Shown in pieces: positions 42,944 through 52,021 of a stretch of DNA of 64,000 nucleotides. The position numbers and the translations under genes are program-made. The DNA is taken from contig NZ_JAFHKL010000008.1 of assembly GCF_016937655.1 (NCBI RefSeq), positions 1 to 64,000 on the forward strand. The letters run 5' to 3'. The notes below the pieces were generated by a model. The model had not been told where the DNA came from, made no database searches, and saw nothing but the letters and a program-made list of their open reading frames with translations. This DNA comes from Chromobacterium alkanivorans (lineage in GTDB: Bacteria > Pseudomonadota > Gammaproteobacteria > Burkholderiales > Chromobacteriaceae). Position 1 is the stretch's first letter, and every line of letters begins with the position of its first letter.

Positions 42944-44281
42944 TTATTTGACCACGTTGCCGGCGACGTTGAGCACGTCCCAGGTGCGGGCGAAGGGCGG
43001 CGCGTAGCAAAAGTCCATCATGCCCAGTTCGCGCGCGCTGACGCCTTTGGCGATGGCCACCGCCAGCGCGTCCAGCCGGTGCACCACGTCGCCGTTGCGG
43101 CCTATCATTTGCGCGCCCAGCAGCCGCTGGCTGCCGGTTTCGTAGGTGAGCTTGACGTGGACTTCCGCCTGGCCGGGCACGTAATTGGTGTGGTTCTTGT
43201 CCTTGACCTGCACGCTCTTGCAATCGAAGCCGGCCGCGCGCGCTTGCGCGTCGGACAGGCCGGTGCGCGCGGCGTCCAGCGACAGCACCCGCACCGCGGC
43301 GGAGCCCAGGGTGCCGGGATAGGCCTGGCGGCCGCCGGCCATGTTCTCGCCCACCAGGCGGCCCAGCTTGTTGGCGCCGGTGGCCAGCGCCACATAGACC
43401 GGCTGGCCGGTCAACTGATGCGGCGCCGCGGCGCAGTCGCCGGCGGCGTAGATGTCCGGCAGACTGGTTTCGCCGTAGGCGTCGACCACGATGGCGCCGT
43501 TGCTCAGCCGCGTGAGGCCGGCGTCGGCGGCGAAGGCGGTGTTGGGGCGTATGCCTATGCTCAGCACCACCAGGTCGGCCGGGTATTCGCCGCGCTCGGT
43601 GAGCACGCTTTGCACCGCGCCGTCGCCGCGCAACGCGGTGACGGCCTCGGACAGATGCAGCGCCACGCCGTGTTCGCGCAGCTCCTGTTCCATCAGGCTG
43701 GTGATCTCGGCGTCGAAGGCGTCCGGCATCACCCGTTCCGCCAGCTGGATCAGCCGCACCCGCTTGCCCAGGCGCACCATGGCTTCGGCCAATTCCAGGC
43801 CGATGAAGCCGGCGCCGATGATGGCGACCTCGCGCACCTCGTCGCGGGCCGCGGCGGCGCGCAGCGCCAGGCCGTCCTCCATCACCCGCAGCGTGTGCAC
43901 GCCGGGCAAGTCCAGACCCGGCAGCGGCGGGCGGATTTCGCTGGCGCCGGTGGCGATCATCAGTTTGTCGTATGCGGCGTCGAAGACCTCGCCGTCCGCC
44001 AGCCGGCGCACCCGCACCCGCTTGGCCGCGGGGTCTATGCTCAGCGCCTGGTGGCCGGTGTGCACGCGGATATCGCGCTTGGCGAAGTCTTCCACGCTGA
44101 ATTCGGCCATATGGCCGGGCTCGTCGAACTCGCCGCCGACGAAGTAGGGCAGGCCGCAAGCGCCGAAGGAGATGATGTCGGACATCTCGTAGACGTCGAT
44201 TTCGGCTTGGGGCGCGCTGCGGCGCGCCTTGGCCGCCGCGCTCATGCCGGCGGCTTCGCCGCCGATGATGACGATTTTCAT
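42944..44281 (-). CDS. FAD-dependent pyridine nucleotide-disulfide oxidoreductase (CoA-disulfide reductase-like)
   Basis: A 445-residue flavoprotein. FAD motif: IVIIGGEAAGMSAAAKARR; redox Cys C42 in SFGACGLPYF; NAD(P)H motif: VAIIGAGFIGLELAEAMVRLG; second FAD motif: DIYAAGDCA; C-terminal dimerisation domain. The single Cys rather than a CxxxxC pair places it with CoA-disulfide reductases and NADH oxidases. Reaction partners remain unclear. Divergent or nearby genes give no further hint. Confidence 0.87.
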   Translation of the reverse strand: MKIVIIGGEAAGMSAAAKARRSAPQAEIDVYEMSDIISFGACGLPYFVGGEFDEPGHMAEFSVEDFAKRDIRVHTGHQALSIDPAAKRVRVRRLADGEVFDAAYDKLMIATGASEIRPPLPGLDLPGVHTLRVMEDGLALRAAAARDEVREVAIIGAGFIGLELAEAMVRLGKRVRLIQLAERVMPDAFDAEITSLMEQELREHGVALHLSEAVTALRGDGAVQSVLTERGEYPADLVVLSIGIRPNTAFAADAGLTRLSNGAIVVDAYGETSLPDIYAAGDCAAAPHQLTGQPVYVALATGANKLGRLVGENMAGGRQAYPGTLGSAAVRVLSLDAARTGLSDAQARAAGFDCKSVQVKDKNHTNYVPGQAEVHVKLTYETGSQRLLGAQMIGRNGDVVHRLDALAVAIAKGVSARELGMMDFCYAPPFARTWDVLNVAGNVVK

Positions 44282-44482
44282 ATAATGCTCCCGTCTGGGG
44301 TTTTGCTGTGCCGCGTTGCGCCGGCTCGCACTAGGGCGTGCTCGGTTTGCATTATGGGGCTGTTGGCCGCTTTCATGGAAAAACCGCCGGGCATGCTGGG
44401 TTTACAGGCTGTAAGGCTGTAAACGGGGTAGGCATTCTCCGGCGGTTTTCAAGGCGGCGTCGCGCGTTGTGGCTGTTGTGGC

Positions 44483-45877
44483 TTAAGCCATCTCTTCGTC
44501 CAGATTGATCTCGCGGTCGCTATTGAACACTTGCATGTCGGTCTGGCCCAGCAGGCGGCTGGTCACGGTGCCGGCGGTGATGGAGCCGCTGACGTTGAGC
44601 GCGGTGCGGCCCATGTCGATCAGCGGTTCGATCGAGATCAGCAGGCCGGCCAGCGCCACCGGGAAGTCCAGCGCGGACAGCACGATCAGCGCGGCGAAGG
44701 TGGCGCCGCCGCCAACGCCGGCCACGCCGAAGGAGCTGATGGTGATGATGGCGATCAAGGGCACGATGAAGTGCAGGTCCATCGGGTTGACGCCCACGGT
44801 GGGGGCGATCATCACCGCCAGCATGGCCGGATAGATGCCGGCGCAGCCGTTCTGGCCTATGGTGGCGCCGAAGGAGGCGGCGAAGTTGGCGATACCGTCC
44901 GGAATGCCCAGCAGCTTGTTCTGGGTGGCCACGTTCATCGGGATGGAGCCGGCGCTGGTGCGCGAGGTGAAGGCGAAGGTCAGCACCGGGATCACTTTCT
45001 TGGTCCAGCGCAGCGGATTGACGCCGGCCAGGCCCACCAGCAGCAGGTGCACGGCGAACATCAGCAGCATCGCGCCGTAGGAGGCCAGCACGAAGTTGAT
45101 CAGGTTGACGATGTCGGCCCAGCTGGAGCCGGACACCACCTTGGTCATCAGCGCGAACACGCCGTAGGGAGTCAGGCGCAGCACCAGGGTCACCATGCGC
45201 ATCACGATGGCCTGGGCCACGGCGATGAAGTGGCTGAAGCTGGCGAACAGCTCGGGCTTCTTGCGGGCGATGCCGGTGGCGGACAGGCCGACCAGCACCG
45301 AGAAGATCACCACCGCGATGGTGGAGGTCTTGCGCGCGCCGGTCATGTCCAGGAAGGGGTTGGCCGGCAGGAAGTCCAGCACCAGCTTGCTGAAGGACAG
45401 CTCTTCCACCGTGCTCAGGTTTTTCACCAGCGATTCGCCGCGCGCCACTTCGGCCGCGCCGGCGGTCAGGCCCTCGGCGCTGAGGCCGAACAGATTGGCC
45501 ATCAGGATGCCGGCGCCGGCGGCGAGCATGGTGGTGAACAAGAGCACGCCCAGCGTGGCGGCGCTGATCTTGCCCAGCGAGGAACCGCCCTCCAGCTTGA
45601 GCAGCGCGGCGATGATGGACACCATGATCAGCGGGATCACGATCATCTGCAGCAGCTTCACATAGCCGGAGCCGATGATTTCGCACAGCTCCAGGCAGGC
45701 GGCCAGCGCCGGCGATCCAGGCTGGGCCAGCCATTGCAGCGCGGCGCCGAAGGCGACGCCCAGCGCCAGGCCGGTGAAGACCCGCTTGGTGAAGGAGACG
45801 TGAGTGCGTTGCTGCTGCCACAGCAGCGCCAGCAAGGCCAGCGTGACGGCTAGCGTGGCGATGACGGTCAAGGTCAT
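44483..45877 (-). CDS. tcyP: L-cystine symporter TcyP
   Basis: A 464-residue DAACS-fold inner-membrane symporter that imports cystine. The start (TLTVIATLAVTLALLALLWQQQ), the FTSRTSAGSIPMNVATQNKLLG hairpin, GATIGQNGCAGIYPAMLAV, and the tail DREINLDEEM match E. coli TcyP (YdjN) as I recall it. Cystine uptake is often under CysB control; no site is visible to me. Confidence 0.92.
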   Translation of the reverse strand: MTLTVIATLAVTLALLALLWQQQRTHVSFTKRVFTGLALGVAFGAALQWLAQPGSPALAACLELCEIIGSGYVKLLQMIVIPLIMVSIIAALLKLEGGSSLGKISAATLGVLLFTTMLAAGAGILMANLFGLSAEGLTAGAAEVARGESLVKNLSTVEELSFSKLVLDFLPANPFLDMTGARKTSTIAVVIFSVLVGLSATGIARKKPELFASFSHFIAVAQAIVMRMVTLVLRLTPYGVFALMTKVVSGSSWADIVNLINFVLASYGAMLLMFAVHLLLVGLAGVNPLRWTKKVIPVLTFAFTSRTSAGSIPMNVATQNKLLGIPDGIANFAASFGATIGQNGCAGIYPAMLAVMIAPTVGVNPMDLHFIVPLIAIITISSFGVAGVGGGATFAALIVLSALDFPVALAGLLISIEPLIDMGRTALNVSGSITAGTVTSRLLGQTDMQVFNSDREINLDEEMA

Positions 45878-46146
45878 GGGAAACCCCTTAATCTATTGGT
45901 TTTGTCGTCAGGTTTCACTGGCCGCCCGGGCCGGCTGGTGCAGGGGGGAGTGTTGGGGCGGCGAGCTGGGCTCAGGGTAGCGACGGCAGGGCGCCGGTTT
46001 GTTGAGCGAGGTCAGACGAGCGTGGAATCCTGATAAAAAAAGCTTCATCCAGGCCGGGCGTCGCGTGCGGGAGGCTGCGCGGCCAAGCCGGGGAATGCGG
46101 CGAAAAGGCGCGATTTTACCGAGTTTCCCCGGGCTTGACCCATATT

Positions 46147-46164
46147 AATAAGCATAAGCTTATT
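46147..46164. promoter_or_regulatory. AT-rich inverted repeat, candidate operator
   Basis: AATAAGC and GCTTATT form a perfect seven-base dyad around ATAA between tcyP and mdfA, in an otherwise GC-rich region. Candidate operator for either gene; no regulator gene is adjacent. Confidence 0.45.
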
Positions 46165-46340
46165 GATTGTTTTTCTATCAGCCGCGCCGTCGTCTCGGCC
46201 CGCTGCGCTCAGGCGCAGGCGCGAACGGTGCGGCAAGCGTCCGCGCCGGCCGGGGAAGCCCGGCCGCTCCCCTGGTCTGGTAGGGCGAAACGGTTTGGCC
46301 GCAAATTGCTGTTTTTATTGTGTTTGTGGCAAAAATTGCT

Positions 46341-46369
46341 TTGCGCGCCCCCGGTTCTGCAGGTACAAT
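46341..46369 (+). promoter_or_regulatory. Possible mdfA promoter
   Basis: TTGCGC (46341-46346) and TACAAT (46364-46369) with 17-base spacing, about 92 bases before the mdfA start. Confidence 0.45.
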
Positions 46370-46460
46370 TGCGCCCTTTTTTCGCTTTATTGGCCCTTGT
46401 CCGTCCGGCCGCATGGGCAAGCGCGCCGCTTGCCGGTCTCAGAAAGGCTGCATCTCCGTA

Positions 46461-47723
46461 ATGTCCGCTCTACACGCAAAGCTTAGCCGTTCCAATCTAT
46501 TGTTCCCGCTGGCCCTGGTGCTGTTCGAATTCGCCGTCTACATCTGCAACGACATGGTGCAGCCGGCGATGTTGGCGGTGACCCGGGAATTCCTGGTAGA
46601 CGCCTCCTGGGTGCCGGCGTCGATGACCGCCTTCCTGCTGGGCGGCGCGCTGCTGTCCTGGCTGACCGGCCCCTTGTCCGACCGCATCGGCCGCCGGCCG
46701 GTGCTGCTGTTCGGCGTCGCCTACTTCACCGTGACCTGCCTGGCCACCTATCTGGTCAGCTCCATCGAAGCCTTCATCGCGCTGCGCCTGCTGCAGGGCG
46801 TCGGCCTGTGCTTCATCAACGCCGTCGGCTACGCCGCGGTGCAGGAAGCCTTTGAAGAAAAGGCCGCGGTCAAGGTCACCGCGCTGATGGCCAATGTGGC
46901 GCTGATCGCGCCCTTGGCCGGCCCGCTGGCCGGCGCCGCCTTGATGGAGCTGGCGCCGTGGCGCACCAGCTTCCTGCTGATCGCCGTTCTGTCCTTCCTG
47001 GCCTTGCTGGGCCTGCTGTGGAAAATGCCGGAAACCACCCAGCCCAGCCATGAGAAGCTGCCGCTGGCGCAGATGGGGCGCGATTACCTGAAAGTGTTCG
47101 GCAACGGCCGCTTCGTGCTGTCCGCGCTGTGCATTCCGCTGCTGGCGCTGCCGCTGATGGGCTGGATCGCCATGTCGCCGGTGCTGCTGATCAATGATCT
47201 GCACATGAGCGCGCTGGAATACGGCCTGATGCAGCTGCCGGTGTTCGGCGGCCTGATCGCCGGCAATCTGGCGCTGGTGCTGGTGGCCGGCCGCTGGCCG
47301 TTGGGTCGTTCCGCGCTGATCGGCATGTGGCCCATCGTGATCGGTCTCAGTCTGATGCTGTCCGGCGTGCTGTGGTCCGCGCATCCGCAATACTTCATGG
47401 TGGCCGGCATGATGCTGATGGCTTTCGGCGAAGGCCTGGCCTTCGGCGTGCTGTACCGCTTCGCGCTGATGTCCTGCGACGCCGCCGGCAAGGGCACGGT
47501 GTCCGCCAGCATGAGCATGCTGTCCATGGCCGGCTACGCGCTGGGCGTGGAACTGTTCCGCATCGCTTACCAGCAAGCCGGCATGCTCGGCTTCGCCTGC
47601 CTGTCGCTGGCCTTCTCGCTGGCCTATGTGCAAGTGGCGCGCCGCACCGTGCGCTGGGCGATGCTGGAGCGCGCGCAGCAGGCCGAGGCCAAGCAGCCGG
47701 AACTGGCCAATCAGGCGTCCTGA
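46461..47723 (+). CDS. mdfA: MdfA-like multidrug efflux MFS transporter
   Basis: A 420-residue twelve-helix drug:proton antiporter. The start LLFPLALVLFEFAVYICNDMVQPAMLAVTREF with an acidic residue in helix 1 (FEFAVYI) is the MdfA hallmark; LSDRIGRRPVLLFG-type motif A is GPLSDRIGRRPV. MdfA exports cationic and neutral drugs. The ATG at 46461 excludes an upstream extension that is not family-like. Confidence 0.92.
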   Translation: MSALHAKLSRSNLLFPLALVLFEFAVYICNDMVQPAMLAVTREFLVDASWVPASMTAFLLGGALLSWLTGPLSDRIGRRPVLLFGVAYFTVTCLATYLVSSIEAFIALRLLQGVGLCFINAVGYAAVQEAFEEKAAVKVTALMANVALIAPLAGPLAGAALMELAPWRTSFLLIAVLSFLALLGLLWKMPETTQPSHEKLPLAQMGRDYLKVFGNGRFVLSALCIPLLALPLMGWIAMSPVLLINDLHMSALEYGLMQLPVFGGLIAGNLALVLVAGRWPLGRSALIGMWPIVIGLSLMLSGVLWSAHPQYFMVAGMMLMAFGEGLAFGVLYRFALMSCDAAGKGTVSASMSMLSMAGYALGVELFRIAYQQAGMLGFACLSLAFSLAYVQVARRTVRWAMLERAQQAEAKQPELANQAS

Positions 47724-47745
47724 GCCTGAACCCGGCCCCGCTGGC

Positions 47746-47781
47746 ACAGCCCGGCCCGCATGCGCGGCCGGGCTTTGTCTT
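47746..47781 (+). terminator. Intrinsic terminator after mdfA
   Basis: AGCCCGGCC pairs with GGCCGGGCT around a nine-base loop, followed by TTGTCTT. Confidence 0.65.
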
Positions 47782-47809
47782 GGCGGAGCCGGCTTCCCGG
47801 CGATCCGTC

Positions 47810-47839
47810 GTGACCGCCGGGGGCGACTGCCTCTATAAT
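47810..47839 (+). promoter_or_regulatory. metG promoter
   Basis: GTGACC (-35, 47810-47815) and TATAAT (-10, 47834-47839) with 18-base spacing, 35 bases before metG. Confidence 0.6.
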
Positions 47840-47874
47840 CGATCGTTTCAGATCGCACCTTTGGAACAATCCTA

Positions 47875-49935
47875 ATGACCAAACGCAAGATTCTGGTGAC
47901 CAGCGCATTGCCTTACGCCAACGCGGGGCTGCATCTGGGTCACATGCTGGAACAGATTCAGACCGACATCTGGGTGCGCTTCCAGAAGATGCGCGGCCAC
48001 GAATGCTATTACGTCTGCGCCGACGACACCCACGGCGCCCCCATCATGCTGGCGGCGGAAAAGCAGGGCATCACCCCGGAGCAGCTGGTGGACAGCGTGC
48101 GCGAACTGCACCTGGCGGACTCCCAGGGCTTCCTGATCGGCCACGACAACTACTACAGCACCAACAGCCCGGAAAACAAGGCGCTGGCGGAGCAGGTCTA
48201 CCTGGCGCTGAAGGCCGACGACAAGATCGCCTGCCGCACCATCGAGCAGCTGTTCGACCCGGAAAAGCAGATGTTCCTGCCGGACCGCTTCGTCAAGGGC
48301 GAGTGCCCGAAATGCAGCGCCAAGGACCAGTACGGCGACAACTGTGAAGTCTGCGGCGCCACTTACAACCCCACCGAGTTGAAGAACCCGTACTCGGCGG
48401 TGTCCGGCGCCAAGCCGGTGCTGAAAACCTCCGAGCACTATTTCTTCCGCCTGGGCGAATGCGCCGACTTCCTCAAGCAATGGACCGGCGGCGGCAGCGC
48501 GCGCGCCGACGGCGCGACCCAGCCGCATTTGCAGCCGGAATCGCTGAACAAGATGAACGAGTGGATCTCCGGCGGCCTGCAGGACTGGGACATCAGCCGC
48601 GACGCGCCGTATTTCGGTTTCGAGATCCCTGGCGCGCCGGGCAAGTACTTCTATGTATGGCTGGACGCGCCCATCGGCTACATGGCCAGCTTCAAGAACC
48701 TGTGCGATCGCAGCGGCCTGAACTTCGATGAATGGTTCGGCAAGCACAGCCAGACCGAGATGTACCACTTCATCGGCAAGGACATCCTGTACTTCCACGC
48801 GCTGTTCTGGCCGGCGATGCTGAACTACTCCGGTCTGCGCGCGCCCACCGGCGTGTTCGCCCACGGCTTCCTGACCGTGGACGGGCAGAAGATGTCCAAG
48901 TCGCGCGGCACCTTCATCCAGGCCAAGAGCTATCTGGACTGCGGCCTGAACCCGGAGTGGATGCGCTACTACATCGCCGCCAAGCTCAATGGCCGCATCG
49001 AAGACATCGACCTCAACCTGAACGACTTCGTCGCGCGGGTGAACTCCGATCTGGTGGGCAAGTTCGTCAACATCGCCAGCCGTTCCGCCGGCTTCATCGC
49101 CAAGCGCTTTGACGGCATGCTGGCCAGCCAGGTCAGCGACGGCGACATCCTCGCCAAGCTGCAGGCCGCCGCCGACGAGTTGGCCGCCGCCTTCGAAGCG
49201 CGCGAATACGCCAAGGCGCTGCGCGACGTGATGGCGCTGGCCGACGTGGTCAACGCCTACGTGGACGCCAACAAGCCGTGGGAACTGGCCAAGCAGGAAG
49301 GCCAGGACGCGCGTCTGCAGGAAGTCTGCACCGTGCTGATCAACGCCTTCCGCCTGCTCACCATCTACCTGAAGCCGGTGCTGCCCAAGCTGGCCGAGGG
49401 CGTGGAAGCCTTCCTCGACGTGGCGCCGCTCGCCTGGAGCGACGCCGCAAACCTGCTGCTGGGCAAGAAGATCAATGCCTACCAGCACCTGATGCAGCGC
49501 ATCGACCCGGTACTGATCGACAAACTGATAGAAGCGAACAAACAGAATATGCAAGCCACCGCAGACGCGCCGGCCGCCGCTCAATACGAGCCGCTGGCCG
49601 AAACCATCAAGATCGACGACTTCGCTAAGCTGGACCTGCGCATCGGCAAGGTGCTGGAGTGCAACTTCGTCGAAGGCTCGGACAAACTGCTGCAGTTCAC
49701 CGTGGACCTGGGCTTCGAGAAGCGCAACATCTTCTCCGGCATCCGCAAGGCTTACCAGGAACCGGAAAAACTGGTGGGCCGCAATGTGGTGGTGGTGGCC
49801 AACCTGGCCGAGCGCAAGATGCGCTTCGGCGTGTCCCAGGGCATGATCGTCTGCGCTTCCGGCCAGGACGACAGCGAAGGCCTGTTCCTGCTGGACGCCG
49901 ACCAGGGCGCCAAGCCGGGCATGCGCATAGGCTGA
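47875..49935 (+). CDS. metG: Methionyl-tRNA synthetase
   Basis: Charges tRNA-Met and tRNA-fMet with methionine. It is 686 residues. [16 protein letters not shown] carries the HIGH-type motif, KMSKS is in [10 protein letters not shown], and four zinc cysteines are in [17 protein letters not shown]. The C-terminal tRNA-binding domain is at about 585-686 ([22 protein letters not shown]). Its substrate tRNA-fMet is 1.7 kb downstream. Confidence 0.97.
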   Translation: MTKRKILVTSALPYANAGLHLGHMLEQIQTDIWVRFQKMRGHECYYVCADDTHGAPIMLAAEKQGITPEQLVDSVRELHLADSQGFLIGHDNYYSTNSPENKALAEQVYLALKADDKIACRTIEQLFDPEKQMFLPDRFVKGECPKCSAKDQYGDNCEVCGATYNPTELKNPYSAVSGAKPVLKTSEHYFFRLGECADFLKQWTGGGSARADGATQPHLQPESLNKMNEWISGGLQDWDISRDAPYFGFEIPGAPGKYFYVWLDAPIGYMASFKNLCDRSGLNFDEWFGKHSQTEMYHFIGKDILYFHALFWPAMLNYSGLRAPTGVFAHGFLTVDGQKMSKSRGTFIQAKSYLDCGLNPEWMRYYIAAKLNGRIEDIDLNLNDFVARVNSDLVGKFVNIASRSAGFIAKRFDGMLASQVSDGDILAKLQAAADELAAAFEAREYAKALRDVMALADVVNAYVDANKPWELAKQEGQDARLQEVCTVLINAFRLLTIYLKPVLPKLAEGVEAFLDVAPLAWSDAANLLLGKKINAYQHLMQRIDPVLIDKLIEANKQNMQATADAPAAAQYEPLAETIKIDDFAKLDLRIGKVLECNFVEGSDKLLQFTVDLGFEKRNIFSGIRKAYQEPEKLVGRNVVVVANLAERKMRFGVSQGMIVCASGQDDSEGLFLLDADQGAKPGMRIG

Positions 49936-49980
49936 GCCGGTAGTTCCTAATCCTGACTGTTCTTTTTGCTAGTTGGGTCC

Positions 49981-50018
49981 CGCGGCCCCTGCTGTCATAT
50001 TGGCATGCAGGGGCCGCG
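49981..50018 (+). terminator. Hairpin after metG
   Basis: A 12-base perfect stem (CGCGGCCCCTGC/GCAGGGGCCGCG) with a 14-base loop starts 45 bases after metG. The T tract is weak. Confidence 0.5.
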
Positions 50019-50190
50019 TCATTTCGCGGCCCCGAAAGCTTCACCAGGCTGTCATCTGAGGCTGTTACATTGACCGCAAGCCAAATGCGAAACATTCTCG
50101 TCCGGCTGGCGGAACTTTTGAAAATATGGTATGTCTCTAGATGAAATGAATTTTGAACAACCCAAAAAAAAGAAAAAGGAATGAACCATC

Positions 50191-50376
50191 ATGAAAATTT
50201 CTCAACTGAAACCCGGCTACAAAATCCTTGAGCACAAGGACAGCGGCTCTACCATGCATTACGAAGTGGTCAGCATCCGACAGGTTGGCAAGATGTTCGA
50301 AGTGACTTTCAAGTCCGCTTTGGGCTTGGCCAGCGCCTTGTATCCCGCCAACGCCTTCATTCAGGCGGCCGCCTGA
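50191..50376 (+). CDS. Small conserved-looking hypothetical protein (61 aa)
   Basis: A 61-residue protein, MKISQLKPGYKILEHKDSGS with the downstream beta-rich part EVVSIRQVGKMFEVTFKSALG. It has an AAGGA ribosome site, an AT-rich leader and a strong terminator at 50423, so it looks like an independent gene. No family recognised; the pattern suggests a small SH3/KOW-like barrel, but this is a guess. Confidence 0.75.
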   Translation: MKISQLKPGYKILEHKDSGSTMHYEVVSIRQVGKMFEVTFKSALGLASALYPANAFIQAAA

Positions 50377-50422
50377 TGCCTCCCCCCTGCGTTTGTCCAT
50401 TCCATTGCGCAGATTACCGATG

Positions 50423-50453
50423 AAGCCCCGCGAAACGCGGGGCTTTGTTTTTG
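50423..50453 (+). terminator. Intrinsic terminator after small gene
   Basis: AAGCCCCGCG pairs with CGCGGGGCTT around AAA, followed by TGTTTTT, 46 bases after the stop. Confidence 0.85.
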
Positions 50454-50549
50454 GCCGGTCCTTTCCCTCCCTTGCAAAAAACTCAAGCCAGGCAGTTGAC
50501 GTTTCGATGCAAATTGTTCATGCTTTTTGCATTTGATGGCGGAGGCGCC

Positions 50550-51176
50550 GTGCCGCAACGCTCAAAACTGATTCTGGAAATCATCGTCAATTTCCTGTTG
50601 CCCTGGCTGTGTTACCGCTATGGCGAGCCGCGCTGGGGCGAAGCCGGCGCGCTGATGTTCTCCGCCTTGCCGCCGGTGTTGTGGAGCGTGGTCGAGCTGG
50701 TGCGCTTCCGTCGCGTGGACGCCTTGAGTCTGCTGGTGCTGGCGGGTATAGGCTTGTCCTTGCTGGCCATGTTGTTGGGAGGCGACGCGCGCCTGCTGTT
50801 GCTGCGCGAGTCCCTGATCACCGGTTTGATCGGCTGCGGCTTTCTGCTGTCCCTAGCGCTGCGTCGGCCGCTGGTGTTCTATCTGGCGCGGGCGACCTTG
50901 GCGCGGGAGTCGGCGCAGGGGCGGGAACGGTTCGAACAGCTGTGGCGGCTTGACGGTTTCAGGCGCGCCATCCAGCTGATGACGCTGTGGTGGGGCTTGG
51001 GGCTGAGCCTGGAGGCCGGCGGGCGCGCTTATCTGGCCTGGACCTGGCCGGTGGAGCGTTTTCTGCTGGTGGCGCCCTTCATTAGCTACGGCGTGATGGG
51101 CGGGCTGTGCCTGATGACCTTGCTGTATCGGCGACGGATGCGGCGCGAAGCCGCTGTGGGCGTGGCCGCGCCTTGA
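50550..51176 (+). CDS. VC0807-type integral membrane protein
   Basis: A 208-residue multi-pass membrane protein. I chose the GTG at 50550 because GGAGG lies five bases upstream and the protein then begins PQRSKLILEIIVNFLLPWLCYRYGEPRWGEAGALMFSALPPVLWSVVELVRFRRVD, the conserved pattern of the VC0807 family. About six helices are expected. Function unknown; some relatives resemble intracellular septation proteins. Confidence 0.82.
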   Translation: MPQRSKLILEIIVNFLLPWLCYRYGEPRWGEAGALMFSALPPVLWSVVELVRFRRVDALSLLVLAGIGLSLLAMLLGGDARLLLLRESLITGLIGCGFLLSLALRRPLVFYLARATLARESAQGRERFEQLWRLDGFRRAIQLMTLWWGLGLSLEAGGRAYLAWTWPVERFLLVAPFISYGVMGGLCLMTLLYRRRMRREAAVGVAAP

Positions 51177-51195
51177 AGCGGGCGGGTGGACGAAT

Positions 51196-51221
51196 AAAAA
51201 AAAGGGCCGCATAAGCGGCCC
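51196..51221 (-). terminator. Minus-strand intrinsic terminator without an assigned gene
   Basis: On the minus strand GGGCCGC pairs with GCGGCCC around TTAT and is followed by eight T residues. The gene upstream on that strand is not known; see the candidate ncRNA. Confidence 0.8.
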
Positions 51222-51480
51222 TGAAGTTCCGTGATGAACACTTAGGAGGAAAGACACGGCTGCTCGATTTGCGGCTTCGCTGGCAGTCGAAACCGCAGCG
51301 GCAATGTCTTCCAAAATGCACAAAGATCGCGCCCGCATCGGCAGTGCCTGTTGGCAGACAGGCGGCTGACTTCTCGGGCCGCAATCGCTCGGGGAGAACG
51401 ACTGCGCTGACCTTGAGTTCACTTTAGACGGTCTTTGTTGATCAGGTGTGTGGTAGCAAAGATCAACTGTTAACAAGTAT
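51222..51480 (-). ncRNA. Candidate structured non-coding RNA
   Basis: Gene-free and rich in paired segments that point to the minus-strand terminator at 51196. A closing stem GGAAAGACA (51248-51256)/TGTCTTCC (51305-51312) encloses a ten-base stem at 51270-51279/51288-51297; a separate stem GCCTGT (51346-51351)/ACAGGC (51358-51363) and a GTTGATC (51437-51443)/GATCAAC (51461-51467) dyad lie upstream in that direction. No ORF with a ribosome site fits, and I could not match a known RNA family. Exact ends and promoter unknown. Confidence 0.4.
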
Positions 51481-51534
51481 GTATCGTCTTGGCGCGAACT
51501 TTCAGCGCGCCGGCAATCTTTTTTGTCAAAACGC

Positions 51535-51563
51535 TTGACCAAGAAAACGGGGCGGGGTATAGT
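51535..51563 (+). promoter_or_regulatory. Promoter of tRNA-fMet
   Basis: TTGACC (51535-51540) and TATAGT (51558-51563) with 17-base spacing, 36 bases before the tRNA. Confidence 0.8.
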
Positions 51564-51599
51564 TCACCCCTCTGCACGAAACACAGCAGACAGATCAGA

Positions 51600-51676
<77 letters not shown>

Positions 51677-51682
51677 GTTAAA

Positions 51683-51716
51683 AAAGCCTGAAGCTAAACA
51701 GCTTCGGGCTTTTTTG
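51683..51716 (+). terminator. Intrinsic terminator after tRNA-fMet
   Basis: AGCCTGAAGC pairs with GCTTCGGGCT around TAAACA, followed by six T residues. Confidence 0.85.
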
Positions 51717-52021
51717 CGTTGGTTTCCCTTCTTTGTCCGGTAAGACTATCGAGTCGGCTTGTTTTTGACGCTTCTCAGCGTTCAGAAGATGAGTTTCCGC
51801 TCCCGCTCCGGAAAGACGTTCCCGCCGCGATATTGTCGCGGCAACTCCCTTCTTGGCCCATGCCGGGCCTCATTTCCTTGAGAGCAGCGGGCGCTTGGCC
51901 GCCCAGCGAGTTCGGCCGGATTGGCGCGCTTGGACGATTTGGAGCTTCGGCGGCAGGGGCGCCGCATCCTGCGGCGTTTGGTGGTTCCGAACCTGGGCTC
52001 TTGGGGAGAGGCGTCGCCGAC
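51717..52021. other. Gene-free region between tRNA-fMet and LysR gene
   Basis: About 305 bases in which I see no supportable gene, tRNA, insertion sequence or direct repeat of the tRNA 3' end. Confidence 0.5.

Larger units (their letters stand above)
45878..46460. other. Gene-free divergent region tcyP-mdfA
   Basis: 583 bases without a gene. Besides the mdfA promoter and an AT-rich dyad (listed separately) I see runs of A at 46035-46041 that could belong to a tcyP promoter on the minus strand. Nothing resembles a riboswitch with confidence. Confidence 0.5.

Noticed and set aside
46133-46460. A riboswitch or leader peptide before mdfA
   Set aside because: Open frames here lack ribosome sites and I could not fold a convincing switch; only the promoter and dyad are supported.
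50853-51542. Minus-strand open frame over the candidate ncRNA region
   Set aside because: It reads straight through the intrinsic terminator at 51196 and into the antisense of the VC0807-type gene, and has no ribosome site.
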